DNA of 64,000 bases, from the NCBI GenBank assembly GCA_018296165.2, contig JACKQL020000009.1, positions 248,001 to 312,000 of the forward strand, read 5' to 3'. The notes under the pieces were generated by a model. It was not told where the DNA came from and made no database searches. It worked only from the letters and a program-made list of their open reading frames with translations. Position 1 is the stretch's first letter. Every line of letters starts with the position of its first letter. Below, in pieces: positions 12,321 to 23,192 of this stretch. The DNA comes from Termitomyces sp. T153. Taxonomy: Eukaryota > Basidiomycota > Agaricomycetes > Agaricales > Lyophyllaceae. Made by a program: the position numbers and the translations under genes.

Positions 12321-13735
12321 TGGGCTCAAGTTTGAGAGCATGTGGCCATCTGCACATGCCATGCTGGCTCTCTCTCCTTTGCCAATCTAGACCTCCTGGA
12401 TCCCCCACCCCTAGCATTCCCTGGTATAGAGGCCCTCTACAAGGACAACTGGAGTAGTGGCAGAGCTCTGGAAGAGGAATGCAGAGAGACATACATGACC
12501 TGGAGCTCCTGGGGGACTGGATTTACACCACCACCTTATGTTTGCTGCCCTCAATTGTGGAGATCTGGGTTAGCCAGACTACATTCCAAGACAATGATGA
12601 ACAACATCTTCCAGGACCTCATTGCCGAAGGTGTAGCCTTGACAACATCCTCATCTACACCAAACCACTGGAAGAGCACTGCCAGATCATGCATCTCATC
12701 TTGAAATGTCTCTGCCAGCACCAACTCTACCTCAAACTGAAGAAGTGCAAGTTTGAACAGACTGGATCAAGTATCTGGGCCTGATCATCTCACATAGAAT
12801 GGTGGAGATAGACACAGTGAAGGTAGTGGGTGTTGTAGAGTGGCCAGAGCCCAAGAACAAGAAGGAGGTGCAGGCCTTTGTAGGCTTTGCAAACTTCTGC
12901 TGGAAGTTCATCCAGGACTTCTTGCATCATGCCCATCCACTATTTAACCTCACTAGGAAGAATGTTGCATGGAGCTGGGGGACTCCAGAGCAGATGGATT
13001 TCAATGTTCTCAAGCATGCAGTTACCTCCAGACCTGTCCTCCTCTTTCCTGACAATAACTCTCCCTTCCAGGTAGAAGCTGACAGCTCTGACTTTGCCAC
13101 TGGGGCAGTTCTCTTGCAACAGTCCCTGGAAGATGGGAAGTGGCATCTGGTTGCCTTCTACTCTAAGAGCCTGAACATGGTAGAGCATAACTACAAGATC
13201 CATGACAAGGAGATGCTGGTCATCATCTGGTTGTTGAGGAATGGCAGCATTTCCTGGAAGGTGTGCAGCACAAATTGGAGGTCTGGACAGATCACAAGAA
13301 CCTTGAGTACTTCCAGATGGCCAAGAAACTCAACTGTCAACAAGCCCAATGGTCCCTCTATCTAGCCAACTTTGACTTCTTGCTGCACAATAAGCCAGGC
13401 TGGAGTATGGGAAAACCAGCTGCCCTGTCCCAGAGAGTGGACCATGGCACTGGAGGAGAGAACCAAATAGCAATATTGTACTCCTCCAGCTTGAGTTGTT
13501 TTCAATCCAAGCCATGGAAGGTCTAGCTGTCAAGAGAGCAGAGGTGGACATATTCTGGGACATCTGGTGGAGTAACCAGGATGGTCAGCAGGAGTAACTT
13601 GTTGCTCAGGCAGCCCAAGCATTGAAATCAGGATGCACCACTGGTGCTAAGTTGGTCCACATGGATAAGTGGGCCCTTCAGGATGGGATCTTGACTTTTT
13701 GGGACCGCATCTATGTGCTCAACATCTCTGCCTCT
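12321..13735 (+). pseudogene. Gypsy-B2 pol, RT-RNase H with internal deletion
   Basis: At about 12590 the sequence jumps from the linker (SQTTFQ) into RT at the box before YxDD (DNDEQHLPG in the frame read). About 575 bp is lost compared with B1. A second small deletion removes the VCVY part, leaving LDNILIYT. RNase H at 12799-13260 is fairly intact (VEADSSDFATGAVLLQQS, YKIHDKEMLVII). Sequence stops resembling pol near 13720, at IYVLNIS upstream of the integrase core. Confidence 0.75.
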
Positions 13736-13739
13736 GGAC

Positions 13740-13876
13740 CAAGCCCCAATGCTGTCTCCCCTCTAAACAGCTGCATCCCCTACCCCCCAACCCACCTACC
13801 TTCCACCTGCTCACTACTATGCATACCCCATTCCCACTGCAGCCCCAGCCCCTCTGGAGCATCCAGATAATTATTT
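13740..13876 (+). mobile_element. Gypsy-A gag leader fragment
   Basis: This short piece matches, in reverse, 28560-28690 of the minus-strand Gypsy-A2 (a Pro/Tyr-rich stretch, LPPAHYYAYPIP in one frame). It is a recombination fragment; no gene is kept. Confidence 0.5.
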
Positions 13877-13958
13877 CCCAATGAGCCCTGGAGATGTTGA
13901 ACAAGCTGCAGAAGCACTGGAATAGGTTGCAGAGGTTGGAATTGGAAGTCCCCTGACA
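13877..13958 (-). mobile_element. LTR-B fragment
   Basis: About 80 bp match the start of LTR-B in reverse, ending in CCCTGACA at 13958. It abuts an LTR-A fragment. Confidence 0.7.
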
Positions 13959-14715
13959 GTGATGGGTTCTAGGGCCAAGCATGGAGCAAGGCCCAGAATT
14001 GTCATAGGAATGTCTGAAGAGTTGTAGCATTTGCACAGAGTTTGTAATGATGTCAGAGTTGAAAGGAACTTAGGAACAATAAAGGTCATAGAGACAGGCA
14101 AGACAAGACAAAGGCAAAACAAGATGGAACAGAGAAAGGAAATTGATTTTAAGAGTAAAAATAGAAACAGAGGCAAGACCAGGAAACATAACAAAGAGAA
14201 TCACAAGACACAAGTAACCCAGGAAAGTAATATCAAGACTAAGGTAACAGATGCTACTCTACATCTTATCTACCAACTACTGGACTTCCTCCAGGGCTGA
14301 GAGTGCAATGGCAGGGCTTTTCAGAGCCATGCAAGGTCAGTGGATATTGGAGGGTGGGCCAGAGTGACATTTTGATGGGATCTGATGGGAATGTGGCCTG
14401 CTCTATAGTCATCAGAGAATTATGGAGTGGTTGTATGGGTTGTAGGGGCAAGTTAGTGATGTGTGCCTGGGTCAAGAGAGGTGCTGGAGATGCTCAGGGG
14501 CCTTGTGAGGGAGAGGGAGAACTGAGGGGGCCCAGAAGGGGTGCACAGGGTTTGCCAAGATATTGTTGGAGTTTGCTGATGAAGCATCAGAGTTAGCTAG
14601 GACAGGCACCATGGGTCAACAAAGGCTGGAGTGAGATCAGAGGGTTGTTGGAGAGGCTCTGGAGGGACAGGGTGAACTGGGGGAAGGTCTGGAGGTCTGG
14701 AGGCAGGTCATGACA
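13959..14715 (-). mobile_element. LTR-A fragment, reverse orientation
   Basis: This matches 2103-2855 (the solo LTR-A) and ends GGTCATGACA at 14715. The part that would be the 3' end of LTR-A is missing, cut by the LTR-B fragment. On its other side Gypsy-B3 pol begins in mid-gene. Confidence 0.8.
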
Positions 14716-15080
14716 AGTGGGGTCTTCAGGATGGACTTCCAACCTTCTGAGGACACATCTATGTGCCTAACATTCCAGAACTTCACTGATGCATTGTGGA
14801 GCAACATCATGACTCTTGAGTAGCTGGACATCCTGGAAGGTGGAAGATGTTGCAGCTGGTATCCTGGAATTACTGGTGGCCTCAAATCTCCTGATATGTA
14901 GGCACCTATACTGGCACTTGTGATCTCTGCTTCTACACCAAACCTTGCTGCCAGGCACCCATGGGGCAGCTCCACTCTCTCCCTATTCCATTTGCTTCCT
15001 GGAGTGTTGCATTTGTAGATTTCATTGTGGAACTCCCAGATGCTCATGAGTACAATGCTGTGATGGGTAGTTGTGGACCT

Positions 15081-15745
15081 TGTTAGGACCCTTACCATTT
15101 CCCCCTTTCCTTCACTATTATCCCACTTCAGATTCTACACAGTCCCTCTCTGGATCTCAGCCACACTCCCAGATTCAGCCACACTCCTGTTTCAGCCACA
15201 TCCAGGTTTTAGCCACCCTTAGGACTGCTTTTCATGTTCCATATCATTCCCACAGGCCCAGATCACTTCCGGGGGTTTCAGATCACTTCCATCTAGCCTA
15301 TATCACTTCCATCTGTCCCAGATCACTTTCACCTGTCTCAGATCATTTACAGGATTGCTTTCCTTGTTCTAGATTACTTCCCCATGACTTAGATCACTTC
15401 CTACTATGACTTAGATCACTTCCACCTGACTCAGATTACTTCCACCTGACTTAGATCACTTCCTCTTGTGTTAGATAACTCTCACCTGACTTAGATCACT
15501 CCAGCTTCCCCTTTTGGTAGTGTCCTACAGCTATATAAGGTCCCCTAGTTTGTAGCTACACTCCAGTCTTCAGATTACTTATTGTTACCTATTATGTCTG
15601 CTTTTTACTTGTGTTCATCCTCCTGTCTCTTCCTCTTCAATCTATCTGTTTCCAGGTTTATCTTTCTCAGTCCTCTCAATTCCCAACTCAACCACATACT
15701 TGTTGGCTATCAAGTCTGCCCCTAGGGTCAAGGGATCCTGACAGA
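15081..15745. mobile_element. Solo LTR, family LTR-D, with perfect TSD
   Basis: A 665-bp unit, TGTTAGGACCC ... GGATCCTGACA, is flanked on both sides by GACCT (15076-15080 and 15746-15750). Removing the unit and one GACCT restores the integrase reading (VVDLYGKWAHF) seen in Gypsy-C. A TATA-like CTATATAAGG at about 15530 suggests that transcription ran left to right. No other copy of this LTR is in the window. Confidence 0.9.
15245..15510. repeat. Short tandem repeats inside LTR-D
   Basis: About a dozen imperfect copies of a ~20-bp unit close to AGATCACTTCCACCTGACTT lie upstream of the TATA-like box. Position and spacing would suit a repeated activator-binding site in a U3 promoter; that is inference. 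Confidence 0.75.
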
Positions 15746-16782
15746 CCTCTATGGTAAATGGGCCCACTTCATACCCACCCACACAATGTGCTCTGCCTTG
15801 GGAGCAGCTAGTCTGTATTGCAAGAATGTCTAGAAGCTCCATGGTCTGTTGATGGGTACATCTCTGACTAGGGCCCCCAGTTTGTAGCAGAATTCACATG
15901 GGAACTGTATTGCCTGCTGGGAGTGAAGCTCCATACCACCACAGCCTATCACCCTCAGTCAGATGGGCAGACAGAATGTGTTAAGCAGGAACTGGAACAG
16001 TATCTCCACCTGTTTTGTAATGAGAAGCAGGATGACTGGGATGAGCTGCTGCCTGATGCAGAATTCCAATACAACAACCACATCTGCTCTTCCATGCAGA
16101 TGACTCCAATCTTCCTGGACACTGGCAGGCATCCTTGCATAGGATTCATACCTCAGGCATGCCCCTCAGAGAATCACTCTGTCAATGAGTTTGTGGATCA
16201 AATGAAGAGGGCACAGGAGGAGGCAAAAGCTGTGTTGGTGAAGGCCAAGGAGCACATGGCACAGTACTGTGATCACAGATGGATACCAGCCCCAGTTTAC
16301 AAGCCTGGAGACTGTGTGTACTTGGATAGCTCAGACATTAAGATAACAAGGCCATCCCAGAAGCTGTCACATTGTCATCTTGGCCCCTTCATGGTAGAGA
16401 AGAAGGTAGGACCTTTGACATACCAATTTCAACCCCTGGCAGGCCTATGCCAGTTGCACCCAGTCTTCAATGCTGTCAAACTGTTCCCAGCTCCAGAGAA
16501 TCAAATTCATGGCTACTGCCCTAAGCCACTCCCACCACCAGTTCTGGTTGATGATGAGAAGGAGTATGAGGTTGAAGAAATTCTGAATAGCAGGGTATTC
16601 TAAAGGAAGTTGCAGTTCAAGGTGAAATGGAAGGAATATGGCATTAAGGACATCTCTTGGGAACTACAGGCCAGTGTATGTGCACCTGCCCTGGTCTGGG
16701 TTTTCTACTGCAGGCATCCCAATGCTCCAAAAGCCATTTGAGGCATCTACTCCATTCCATCAGTTGACCAGGTCACAATCAT

Positions 16783-16910
16783 GCATGTGCAAGTCTGAGT
16801 CATGTGATTAGGCCAGCATGTGCATGGCTGCAATCATGCACATGCAAGTCTGGGTCATGTGATTTGGCTGGCATGTGCATGGCTGCAATCATGCACATGC
16901 AAGTCACATG
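16783..16910. repeat. Tandem repeat, ~57-bp unit
   Basis: Just over two copies of a unit containing ATCATGCACATGCAAGTCTG, GTCATGTGATT and GGCTGGCATGTGCATGGCTG occupy the junction between the Gypsy-B3 3' end and an LTR-C-like U5. Confidence 0.75.
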
Positions 16911-17122
16911 ATTTCTGTCTTACTGTACAGTTGTGTCCCATGAGTCCAAAGGCCTAGAGTGTAGCATCTTGCCTAGAGAGTTCCTCAGACTTGTTCTCTT
17001 TGGATCTCTTTTTGTCAGGTGTGTAGTATACCTGTAAGCACCATACTATGCTGAATATACTTTGGATCTCCCTTTTCCAGCTGTGTGATTGAGCCACAGC
17101 CTCCAAAGGTTGTGCTTGCACA
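16911..17122 (+). mobile_element. LTR-C-like fragment (3' part)
   Basis: This matches the last ~200 bp of the Gypsy-C LTR: ACTGTACAGTTGTG, CAGACTTGTTCTCTTTGGAT and GTGTGATTGAGCCACAGCCTCC, ending TTGTGCTTGCACA. It is the likely remains of the 3' LTR of Gypsy-B3, with its front replaced by the tandem repeat. Confidence 0.7.
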
Positions 17123-17740
17123 AACCATAGTATGACCAGTTTCACCACAGAGGTGACATTCATCCAAGAAGACACAAGGACAATTAGCAGCACCAGCACT
17201 TCGCAAAGCTTCCAGGCACTCCAGGGCACTAATGATGAAACAAAATTGTCAAAGGCAACCACATGATACAATAGCTGCTATGACAGTCATACTGTTGCCA
17301 GTGTGCTAAGATGATAATAAGTTGCTAAAGGTCACTAGCAGCTACTAGAGATCCTAAGAGGAAATGTCCCTATGGGTCAAGGTCTAGGCCACATGTGACA
17401 AAGTCTCATGACTATCACATCACATAAAAACTGGGATCTCTGGGAGTGTGACAAAGTCTCATGACTATCACATCACATAAAAACTGGGATCTCTGGAAGT
17501 TGCCAAGAACATAGAAAATGACAGGAATCAGTGCTTAATGAGAATACAATCTTATCAGCATAACTTGCCCCTTGTGAAGAAAATATTAGTGGGTTCAAAA
17601 AAGAGATTCTCATCCATCCTCCATGAAGCAAAGACATGCTCTTTCCAGAAACAGCTTGTCAAAAGTCATAGATTTTTACAACTCTTCCACAAATAATGAT
17701 GACCTGCTGTTCTGAGAGACCACCAAAAAATCGCAAGAGC
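17123..17740. other. Unassigned sequence with a short Cys/His motif on the minus strand
   Basis: No intact gene is visible. On the minus strand near 17230-17123 one frame reads ECHLCGETGHTMVC, a zinc-knuckle-like pattern, but it is cut by the LTR at 17122. Two 53-bp direct repeats lie at 17395-17500. CpG is rare until about 17740, where ordinary sequence begins. Confidence 0.4.
17395..17500. repeat. Two 53-bp direct tandem repeats
   Basis: GTGACAAAGTCTCATGACTA starts at 17395 and again at 17448. The two units differ at only one position near their ends, so the duplication is recent compared with its decayed surroundings. Confidence 0.85.
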
Positions 17741-17742
17741 TA

Positions 17743-18616
17743 TCATCTTTTTGCCCACCCACAAAGCCGATGCATTCTTGGAAAGAAACATGTCTTCCTC
17801 AGCAAATTACCACACACATCAAACCCCCATTGCCGATTCATCCTGTACCGGAACAGTAGGCAATAAAAGTTCCCTCTCAGACGGGCCGGGGAGTTGTGGC
17901 TGATGCCTAACAAACAAACCCTAGTCGTTCTTTCTTCATCTGACGACCCCGAAAATTTTTTCAACAAATCTATTGCTGGTCAGTCAATGGGAACAGGCTC
18001 CTAGATCTTGGAACAAATGGGGATCAAAACCAGTATGTCATCGTAGACACTCAGAGTGTGCAGCAACAAACTCGGGTTTGAATTTGAAGTCAAAAGCATC
18101 CGTGCGTATGACGCAGGCGTGGTCGATATACCACAGCTTTTTGTGCCGCCGCCACTCGGATTTGACTTGTAGTGGGTGGAGGGACAGCAAAGGCAACGGG
18201 ACAAAACATGATAGGGTGCTGTGATGCCACCCGTTCAGAACGTCGTATCGGTTCTATTCAGCGGCTGCGCTTGGAATGAGATCCAAAAGTGACTCGACTC
18301 GATGAGGCTCCTACAGCAGATACAGCTAAAGATAGGCCCAAAGGTGAAGGTGGAACGATTAAGTAAGACCTCGTATAGTTGATAGATGCCACATCCAAAC
18401 TCCCCGAAATTGAACTGAACTCGACGAACAAAACACCAGCCTCAGTAGTGGTGTTTTTGGTGCTTGCCCAAGAACCTTGCCTATGACAGCAATGTCAGGG
18501 TTTGCGCTTTACCATAGAGCTTGGGAGAGGTCGAGATCCTCGCTTCTGCCACAGGAGGATCGTGGATGTTAGATTTGACTGGGGATAGAATTCGCGATGC
18601 ACAAGTTCTGTCGTTT
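17743..18616 (-). other. CpG-containing host island, unrecognised coding remnants
   Basis: The composition changes sharply here, with CG dinucleotides at normal density. On the minus strand there are open stretches at 18204-18001 (67 codons) and 17967-17743 (74 codons). A third frame near 18185-18045 has SEWRRHKKLWYIDHACVIRT. These may be exons of one gene with small introns, since a CAATAG acceptor-like site precedes the second stretch, but I recognise no family and cannot fix the exon borders. Confidence 0.35.
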
Positions 18617-18853
18617 TCAAGAGTAGGTCAGAAGCAATCTTTTAGTTTGTGAAGTTGCATTTTCATATTGATTGAGATCGCTATCCGAAAGAGTCCACTT
18701 CTGGCCCAGAGTGAACTCGATGTGTTTCTTATTAGCTCCCCAGACGTTCACAAGAACTTGGATGAAGGGGATCCCTGAAAAGATTTTTTCTTTTTCTTTG
18801 TTTTGCTTCATCTTGAGTCCGACTGTAGGAAAGGAAGACATTGTCAAGTTCAA
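18617..18853 (-). CDS. Hypothetical small protein, possibly a first exon
   Basis: This 78-codon ORF starts MNLTMSSFPTVGLKMKQ and ends in TKRLLLTYS. It is Lys-rich near the start and has no signal peptide or known motif. The first ~35 codons (MSSFP..IPFIQVLVN) are also present beside the second kinase copy at 46874-46970, where Gypsy-A3 cuts the frame. Conservation in both segments supports some function or at least joint duplication with the kinase gene. A CTACAG just before TCGGACTC could be a splice acceptor, so the true start may differ. Product unknown. Confidence 0.4.
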   Translation of the reverse strand: MNLTMSSFPTVGLKMKQNKEKEKIFSGIPFIQVLVNVWGANKKHIEFTLGQKWTLSDSDLNQYENATSQTKRLLLTYS

Positions 18854-19271
18854 GAACGATGTAAATTGTAGGTCAATGATAAGACATGGTCAAATGTATA
18901 GAAAGATGAATCGATGATTGAGGGGTTAACTCGTGAACTTGTTTTGTAAGCACTATCCAGTGTTCTGACCTATGTCACGATCGTCAACTGCATGACTCTC
19001 TGTAATCTACAAAGCATGTGATGCAAGTGCATCATATCTTACCACACTTCACCCAGGCTAACCGGAATCCTGATACTCAGGACATGTCACGGTCGCGAGC
19101 TGGGCTTTGGAATCAACATGGAGATGGAGTTCATCGCCACTATCATCATCAAGATGGCTAAAGAATTCGCTGAAACATTCTAGAAAAAAGTTGCCTAACT
19201 AGTCATTGATATTGAGTACATGAACTGTGCCGTTCTGGAAGGGTTTTCAGAGATAAGTTATTCAACAAATT

Positions 19272-20449
19272 TTATTCTGCTGGACATGGATCATCCAGTT
19301 GCCTGGTCTTCACACCTTTCTTGACTTTCCACCGCAACCCATGATCAATGTCTATACTCATGTCTTCATCATAGAAGAGGGCCTTTTCTTCTTCAGGTAG
19401 ACCAGCAATTTTCAAATTGGTCGAGTGATAACCCCACTCTTGCGCGCATTGGATTTGTTCCTCATCAGACAGTGGAGTTCTGAAGCGATGCCATATACCG
19501 CCAGCCGTGATTGGGGGATGGACTTCATCATCGTTGGGACCTTCGTAATAAACTCCATCACGAAGCAAATAGCGCAGGTCTCGGTTAAAATCCGTCTTAG
19601 CAGCGATATTATTCCATCGTTCGTTCAAAGAGGCACCCGGAGCAGGTAACGTCGCAAGACCCCAATCAATCAGGACTGGGGAATTATCCTTTTCTCGAAG
19701 GATGATATTGCGAACATGGACATCGGAGTGGCGAACACCAAAACGACGGAGCTGCCGCCCCAATTCCAAGACACGTTGAGAAATAGTCTCGGCCTCCTCG
19801 AATGTGATTGTAATGCCTGGCCTTATCCTTGCCATTGGAAGCCCAGGGATGTACTCGAGTAGAAGGCCATTGATGTGACTTAGAGATGGATGGGGAGCCG
19901 TTGTCATCATGTTGATTTTCGTGGTACCGAAGAAACGAGGGATCAACCCAGAAGCCTGAGCCTCTTTCAAATAACTATATGCCTCGCGCTCCTTGACATG
20001 TAAGGCATCATAATATTGCCATGACCTAAATGATTCCATCCACGGTAACAAATCCTCCTCGTCTTGGAGTTCAAAGGATGCTCCATGTCTACTGATATTT
20101 GATTGATAGTCCTCTTCTTCTTGTAAATTCCATACGTCAGAGACTCGACGATCTGCCAATTTCAGTATGAAACGGTCCGGAAGTCCCAAACTATGCATAC
20201 TAGTCCGTGTACGAACTAGAAGGACAGCAGAGCAAGTAAACGGAGTAAACGCCTTAATGACCTCCACTTCTGCCGCTTTACCTCCTCGAAGCCCAAGCGA
20301 AAGGCGATGACCAGGCTGATATACGTCGCTGGGAAACCTTAACAAATTATTTGGTCAAGTGTTTGGGTGGGGCGAAAAATTTGAACCATAACGTACTTAA
20401 ACCAAACGTTCCGCGAAATGTTCAATGGTATACGTGCGGCGATTTGCAT
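19272..20449 (-). CDS. Protein-kinase-like (PKL) protein, copy A, one intron
   Basis: Proposed CDS is join(20449-20397, 20337-19272), 372 codons, with a 59-nt GT-AG intron (20396-20338). ATG at 20449 gives MQIAARIPLNISRNVWF, which splices in frame to FPSDVYQPGHRLS. The long ORF alone has only a TTG at its front, hence the spliced model. Visible kinase features are FILKLADRR (VAIK-like Lys), GLLLEYIPGLPM (hinge), HSDVHVRNIIL (catalytic loop, HxD...N) and LIDWG (DFG-like). This is the layout of small atypical fungal kinases or aminoglycoside-phosphotransferase-like folds; the substrate is unknown. A second 49-nt intron-like segment (20501-20453, GTAATC...CACAG) lies just upstream, in the 5' UTR or an extra exon. 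CpG is normal and no premature stop exists. Confidence 0.8.
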
Positions 20450-20674
20450 ACGCTGTGATAGAACATAATGAAAAGGAATTGTGAAAAGAGGAGACGATTA
20501 CGCACAGACAGCGTGCGGTATACCATTTCACCTTGTACAATTGATGGTCGATGAACAGCCGCGCGCCAAGATTGAGGAACGGTAGCGGCGGGGTCAAGTT
20601 CAGGCTCCGCTTAGATCCCCGACCGTCTCTTACGTAAGTAACGAGGATCAGACACGGTCCGCGAAAATCTTACA

Positions 20675-21353
20675 CGTGGAATACACCTGGCTAGGTATAC
20701 TGCACTCATATGTCAAGGTCAAAATGCCCCTCAAGTGGGACTCAGGTAAGTCCTACTCTATGGTTGTTGTGACCTGGTCACCTTAGCATGGCCAATGCAT
20801 GAGAGGGCAAGGGGCAAGAGCACTGCCAGCCAGTAGAAATCTCCCTTAGGCAGAGATATTTCCAACTCTGCTGGACAAATCTCCATTGCCCACTACATGG
20901 TGCAATCCCTGTGATCTGGCATAGTAAAACAGGAGATCTAGTGGAACTAGAGTGGTATTAATCTGCTCCTGCATAGATATTGTAAGGGGATGATCACTCT
21001 GTGGGTACACCTGGCAAGAGCAGGCAAGGTGCAGGCAATGAGCAAGAGCCAAGGGGCACAAGGGCAGTCAGGAGTTGGGCAAAGAGTGAGGACAGTGAGC
21101 TGAGCATAGCAACAATGTTGAAGGATCTTTCAGTCAGATCAATCGATAGACTCTGGTGAACACTGCTATTGTTTGGTCTGAGGATATTCTATCTTGCAGA
21201 CTATCCTATATACTACATTGCTAAAAATGATGATTACCATAACTACTTCATCTGTTGGTGGTATGTATGGAAGCATAGCTAATGATTAATCTATACTGAA
21301 TAATGTCCAAGTGTGTGATTCACAGAAGGTGACTAACAAGGACAGAAGGGTGC
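20675..21353. other. Unassigned CpG-poor stretch
   Basis: No gene or known repeat is recognised. Near-duplicated words (GGGCAAGAGC, GCAAGAGCCAAGGGGCAC) appear at 20810 and 21045. The loss of CpG suggests old transposon sequence. It lies between the kinase gene upstream region and an LTR fragment. Confidence 0.35.
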
Positions 21354-21488
21354 TGTAAGGGCAACCTCTGGAGGCTGTGGCTCAATCACACAACTGGCAG
21401 AGGGAAATCCAAAAGTTTATTAACAGTAGTGGCACAGCAGAAACTAATTACATACATGGCAGAGGAAAATCCAAAGAGAACAAGTCTG
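21354..21488 (-). mobile_element. LTR-C/B-like fragment (U5 part)
   Basis: The plus strand starts TGTAAGGGCAACCTCTGGAG and continues through GGCTCAATCACACAACTGGC to AGAACAAGTCTG. This is the reversed 3' part of the LTR-C type. The U3 half is missing. Confidence 0.7.
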
Positions 21489-23112
21489 GTCTGCCCAGGT
21501 GGTTCTTTTGCTCTGTAGGAGCCACAGTGAGTTGGCAGATGGGCTTGAAGCCACCATGTACTGTCAGGGAATTTGGCATGCCCAGGCAGGGTGGCACTGG
21601 TGGACCCTAGCTGGTGTTGGGGGACTTGGCTGGGGCTCCAGAGCTAGTATTTGTATATCTGGAGGTGGGTGTTGAGGTTCTTCTGTCTTAGAATGAAGGG
21701 CATTGGAAAAGGCAATTTCATTTTCTAGCAACAGACATGAGACCTGTTAGTACCTGGTGACAGAGGCATACACCTCATCCATTGCTCAACTCAAAATCCT
21801 CCTCCAGCTCCAGGGGCAATGCACAAGTGCTGATCTCTAAGGTCAACTCTGGTGTTGACTTGTCTGGTGGCAGAGCTCTGGCAGCATCCTTTGCAGCCAA
21901 CAGTTGCAAAAGGAGTTCCTCCTACTCTGCTGTAGAGAGGTAGCATACCTCCAGACCCAAAGGACAATGTCATGCAAAGTGCCTGGGCTTCTGACATCTT
22001 TGGCACAACAGCAGCACAGTGCAGCGCTGTCAGGCTGCATTCATGTCTATGGGGATGCCTGGCAGCAGGGGTGCAGTGTGGGGATGGCCGGAGCTGGGGT
22101 GGGTGCTGAGTAAGCATGCATGGGATACCAGAGGCTAGTGACCAGCACAGAGTGCTGCATAGGGTGCACATGGTAGAGCTCCTGTCAAAATTCCATGAGC
22201 TGCTACTGATCTTGGGCTACTTTGTACCATGAAGCAATCCTCTTGTCATCTGGGTGGCCCTCTGCAAAGTTGTCAATGCCTTTTATCAGCATGGGATGCA
22301 GGCCATCCCAGAACATGAGCATAGCTGAAGGCCATTGGGGTAGGCAGCTTGCTCAACTAGTGCCTGAAAGAAGTCAATATACTTGTCCAGCATTTGCTTC
22401 CCTTGCCCATATTTCTCCCTGTTATGTAGCATAAAGGCAGCAGTTTTGGTGGGGTCAAGCAGGAAAAACTCTGCTTAGAAGTCTTTCTTGAAGGTGGCCT
22501 AGTCCAGGGAACTTCTGACACCTCTGGGGCATTGGAAGACTTGTAATGTGTAGGTGGAGGCATATCCAGTCTTCATGTATGACAGTACCCAGGCTATTTT
22601 CAGTGTGCTAGAGTCAAAGGTGTCCCTGCTGGGGTGGATGTAAGTGGGGCAGGACTGGAGGAAGCATTCCCTACTGGAATAAGCACTATCATATGTATCT
22701 GGGAGTGTGGGGCATGGAATCTGTGGTTATAGGGTCAGTGGAGCTGTGGAGGCAAGTACAGGGTGGTTGGGGTTGGTTCTGCTACTGGAGGAGGTGTGGA
22801 GATAGGAGGTAGCTGCTTGAGCAGCTTCTGAAGGGATTGAGAGATATGATCAGTGGTTTGATGGAGGGTAGAGAGTTTAGTTGTGTGGTGGGTGAGAGAT
22901 GATTGCATTAGTTGCACCTGGTTTCTAGGTGTAGCAGGCAGGTCCAGGCTTTGTATTGTGGGGCTGGAGCCTCCAAGGAGGTGTCTGAGTTGGTGAGCCA
23001 CAACATAGAGCTCCACAGTGCTTAATCCTGGTGGGGAAGTGACAAATAGAGGCTTGGAGGTTCCTTGTGGCTATGAGGGGCTTCCAGACCAGTTTTTGGA
23101 GACTTGTTCTAC
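21489..23112 (-). pseudogene. Gypsy-B4 gag and start of pol, minus strand
   Basis: Gag reads from about 23016 downwards. An N-terminal helical region (NQVQLMQSSLTHHTTKLSTL, 23016-22735) is followed by the retrotransposon gag domain (22600-22200). The zinc knuckle is at about 22005-21960 (CQRCQKPRHFAXHC, one stop inside). The acidic tail and the start of the protease leader follow. It lies directly after an LTR-B U5 remnant at 23113, as expected for 5' LTR then gag. Most of pol is deleted up to the LTR piece at 21488. Stops and frame changes make it a pseudogene. Confidence 0.7.
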
Positions 23113-23192
23113 TGTAAGGGCAACCTCTGGGAGTGGCAGCTCAGAGTTATGCAGCTAGCCAAGGGGAATCCAAAGTATATTAGCAAGTAGAT
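23113..23192 (-). mobile_element. LTR-B U5 remnant
   Basis: The plus strand starts TGTAAGGGCAACCTCTGGGA and follows LTR-B for about 80 bp. It then meets Gypsy-A2 pol at about 23193. It is the residue of the 5' LTR of Gypsy-B4. Confidence 0.7.

Larger units (their letters stand above)
14716..16774 (+). pseudogene. Gypsy-B3 pol, integrase to chromodomain, split by a solo LTR
   Basis: This starts at the pre-integrase segment that Gypsy-C has at 34468 and runs to the chromodomain. It is interrupted at VVDL by the LTR-D at 15081-15745. From 15923 an open frame of 226 codons carries TTTAYHPQSDGQTE, DDWDELLPDAEFQYNNH, the GPF module (CHLGPFMVEKKVG) and the start of the chromodomain (EYEVEEILNSRVF). 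TAA then stands where Arg or Gly is expected. The chromodomain continues as KVKWKEYGIKDISWE. It is close to Gypsy-C but distinct. Confidence 0.85.

Noticed and set aside
17123..17271. Minus-strand ORF with ECHLCGETGHTMVC as a real zinc-finger gene
   Set aside because: It is only a short fragment, runs into an LTR remnant, and has no upstream start or second copy in the window. Kept only as a note in an unassigned stretch.
20343..20345. TTG as the start codon of kinase copy A (and at 45373 in copy B)
   Set aside because: A 59-nt GT-AG intron with conserved borders joins an upstream ATG in frame in both copies, which is a better model than a non-ATG start.
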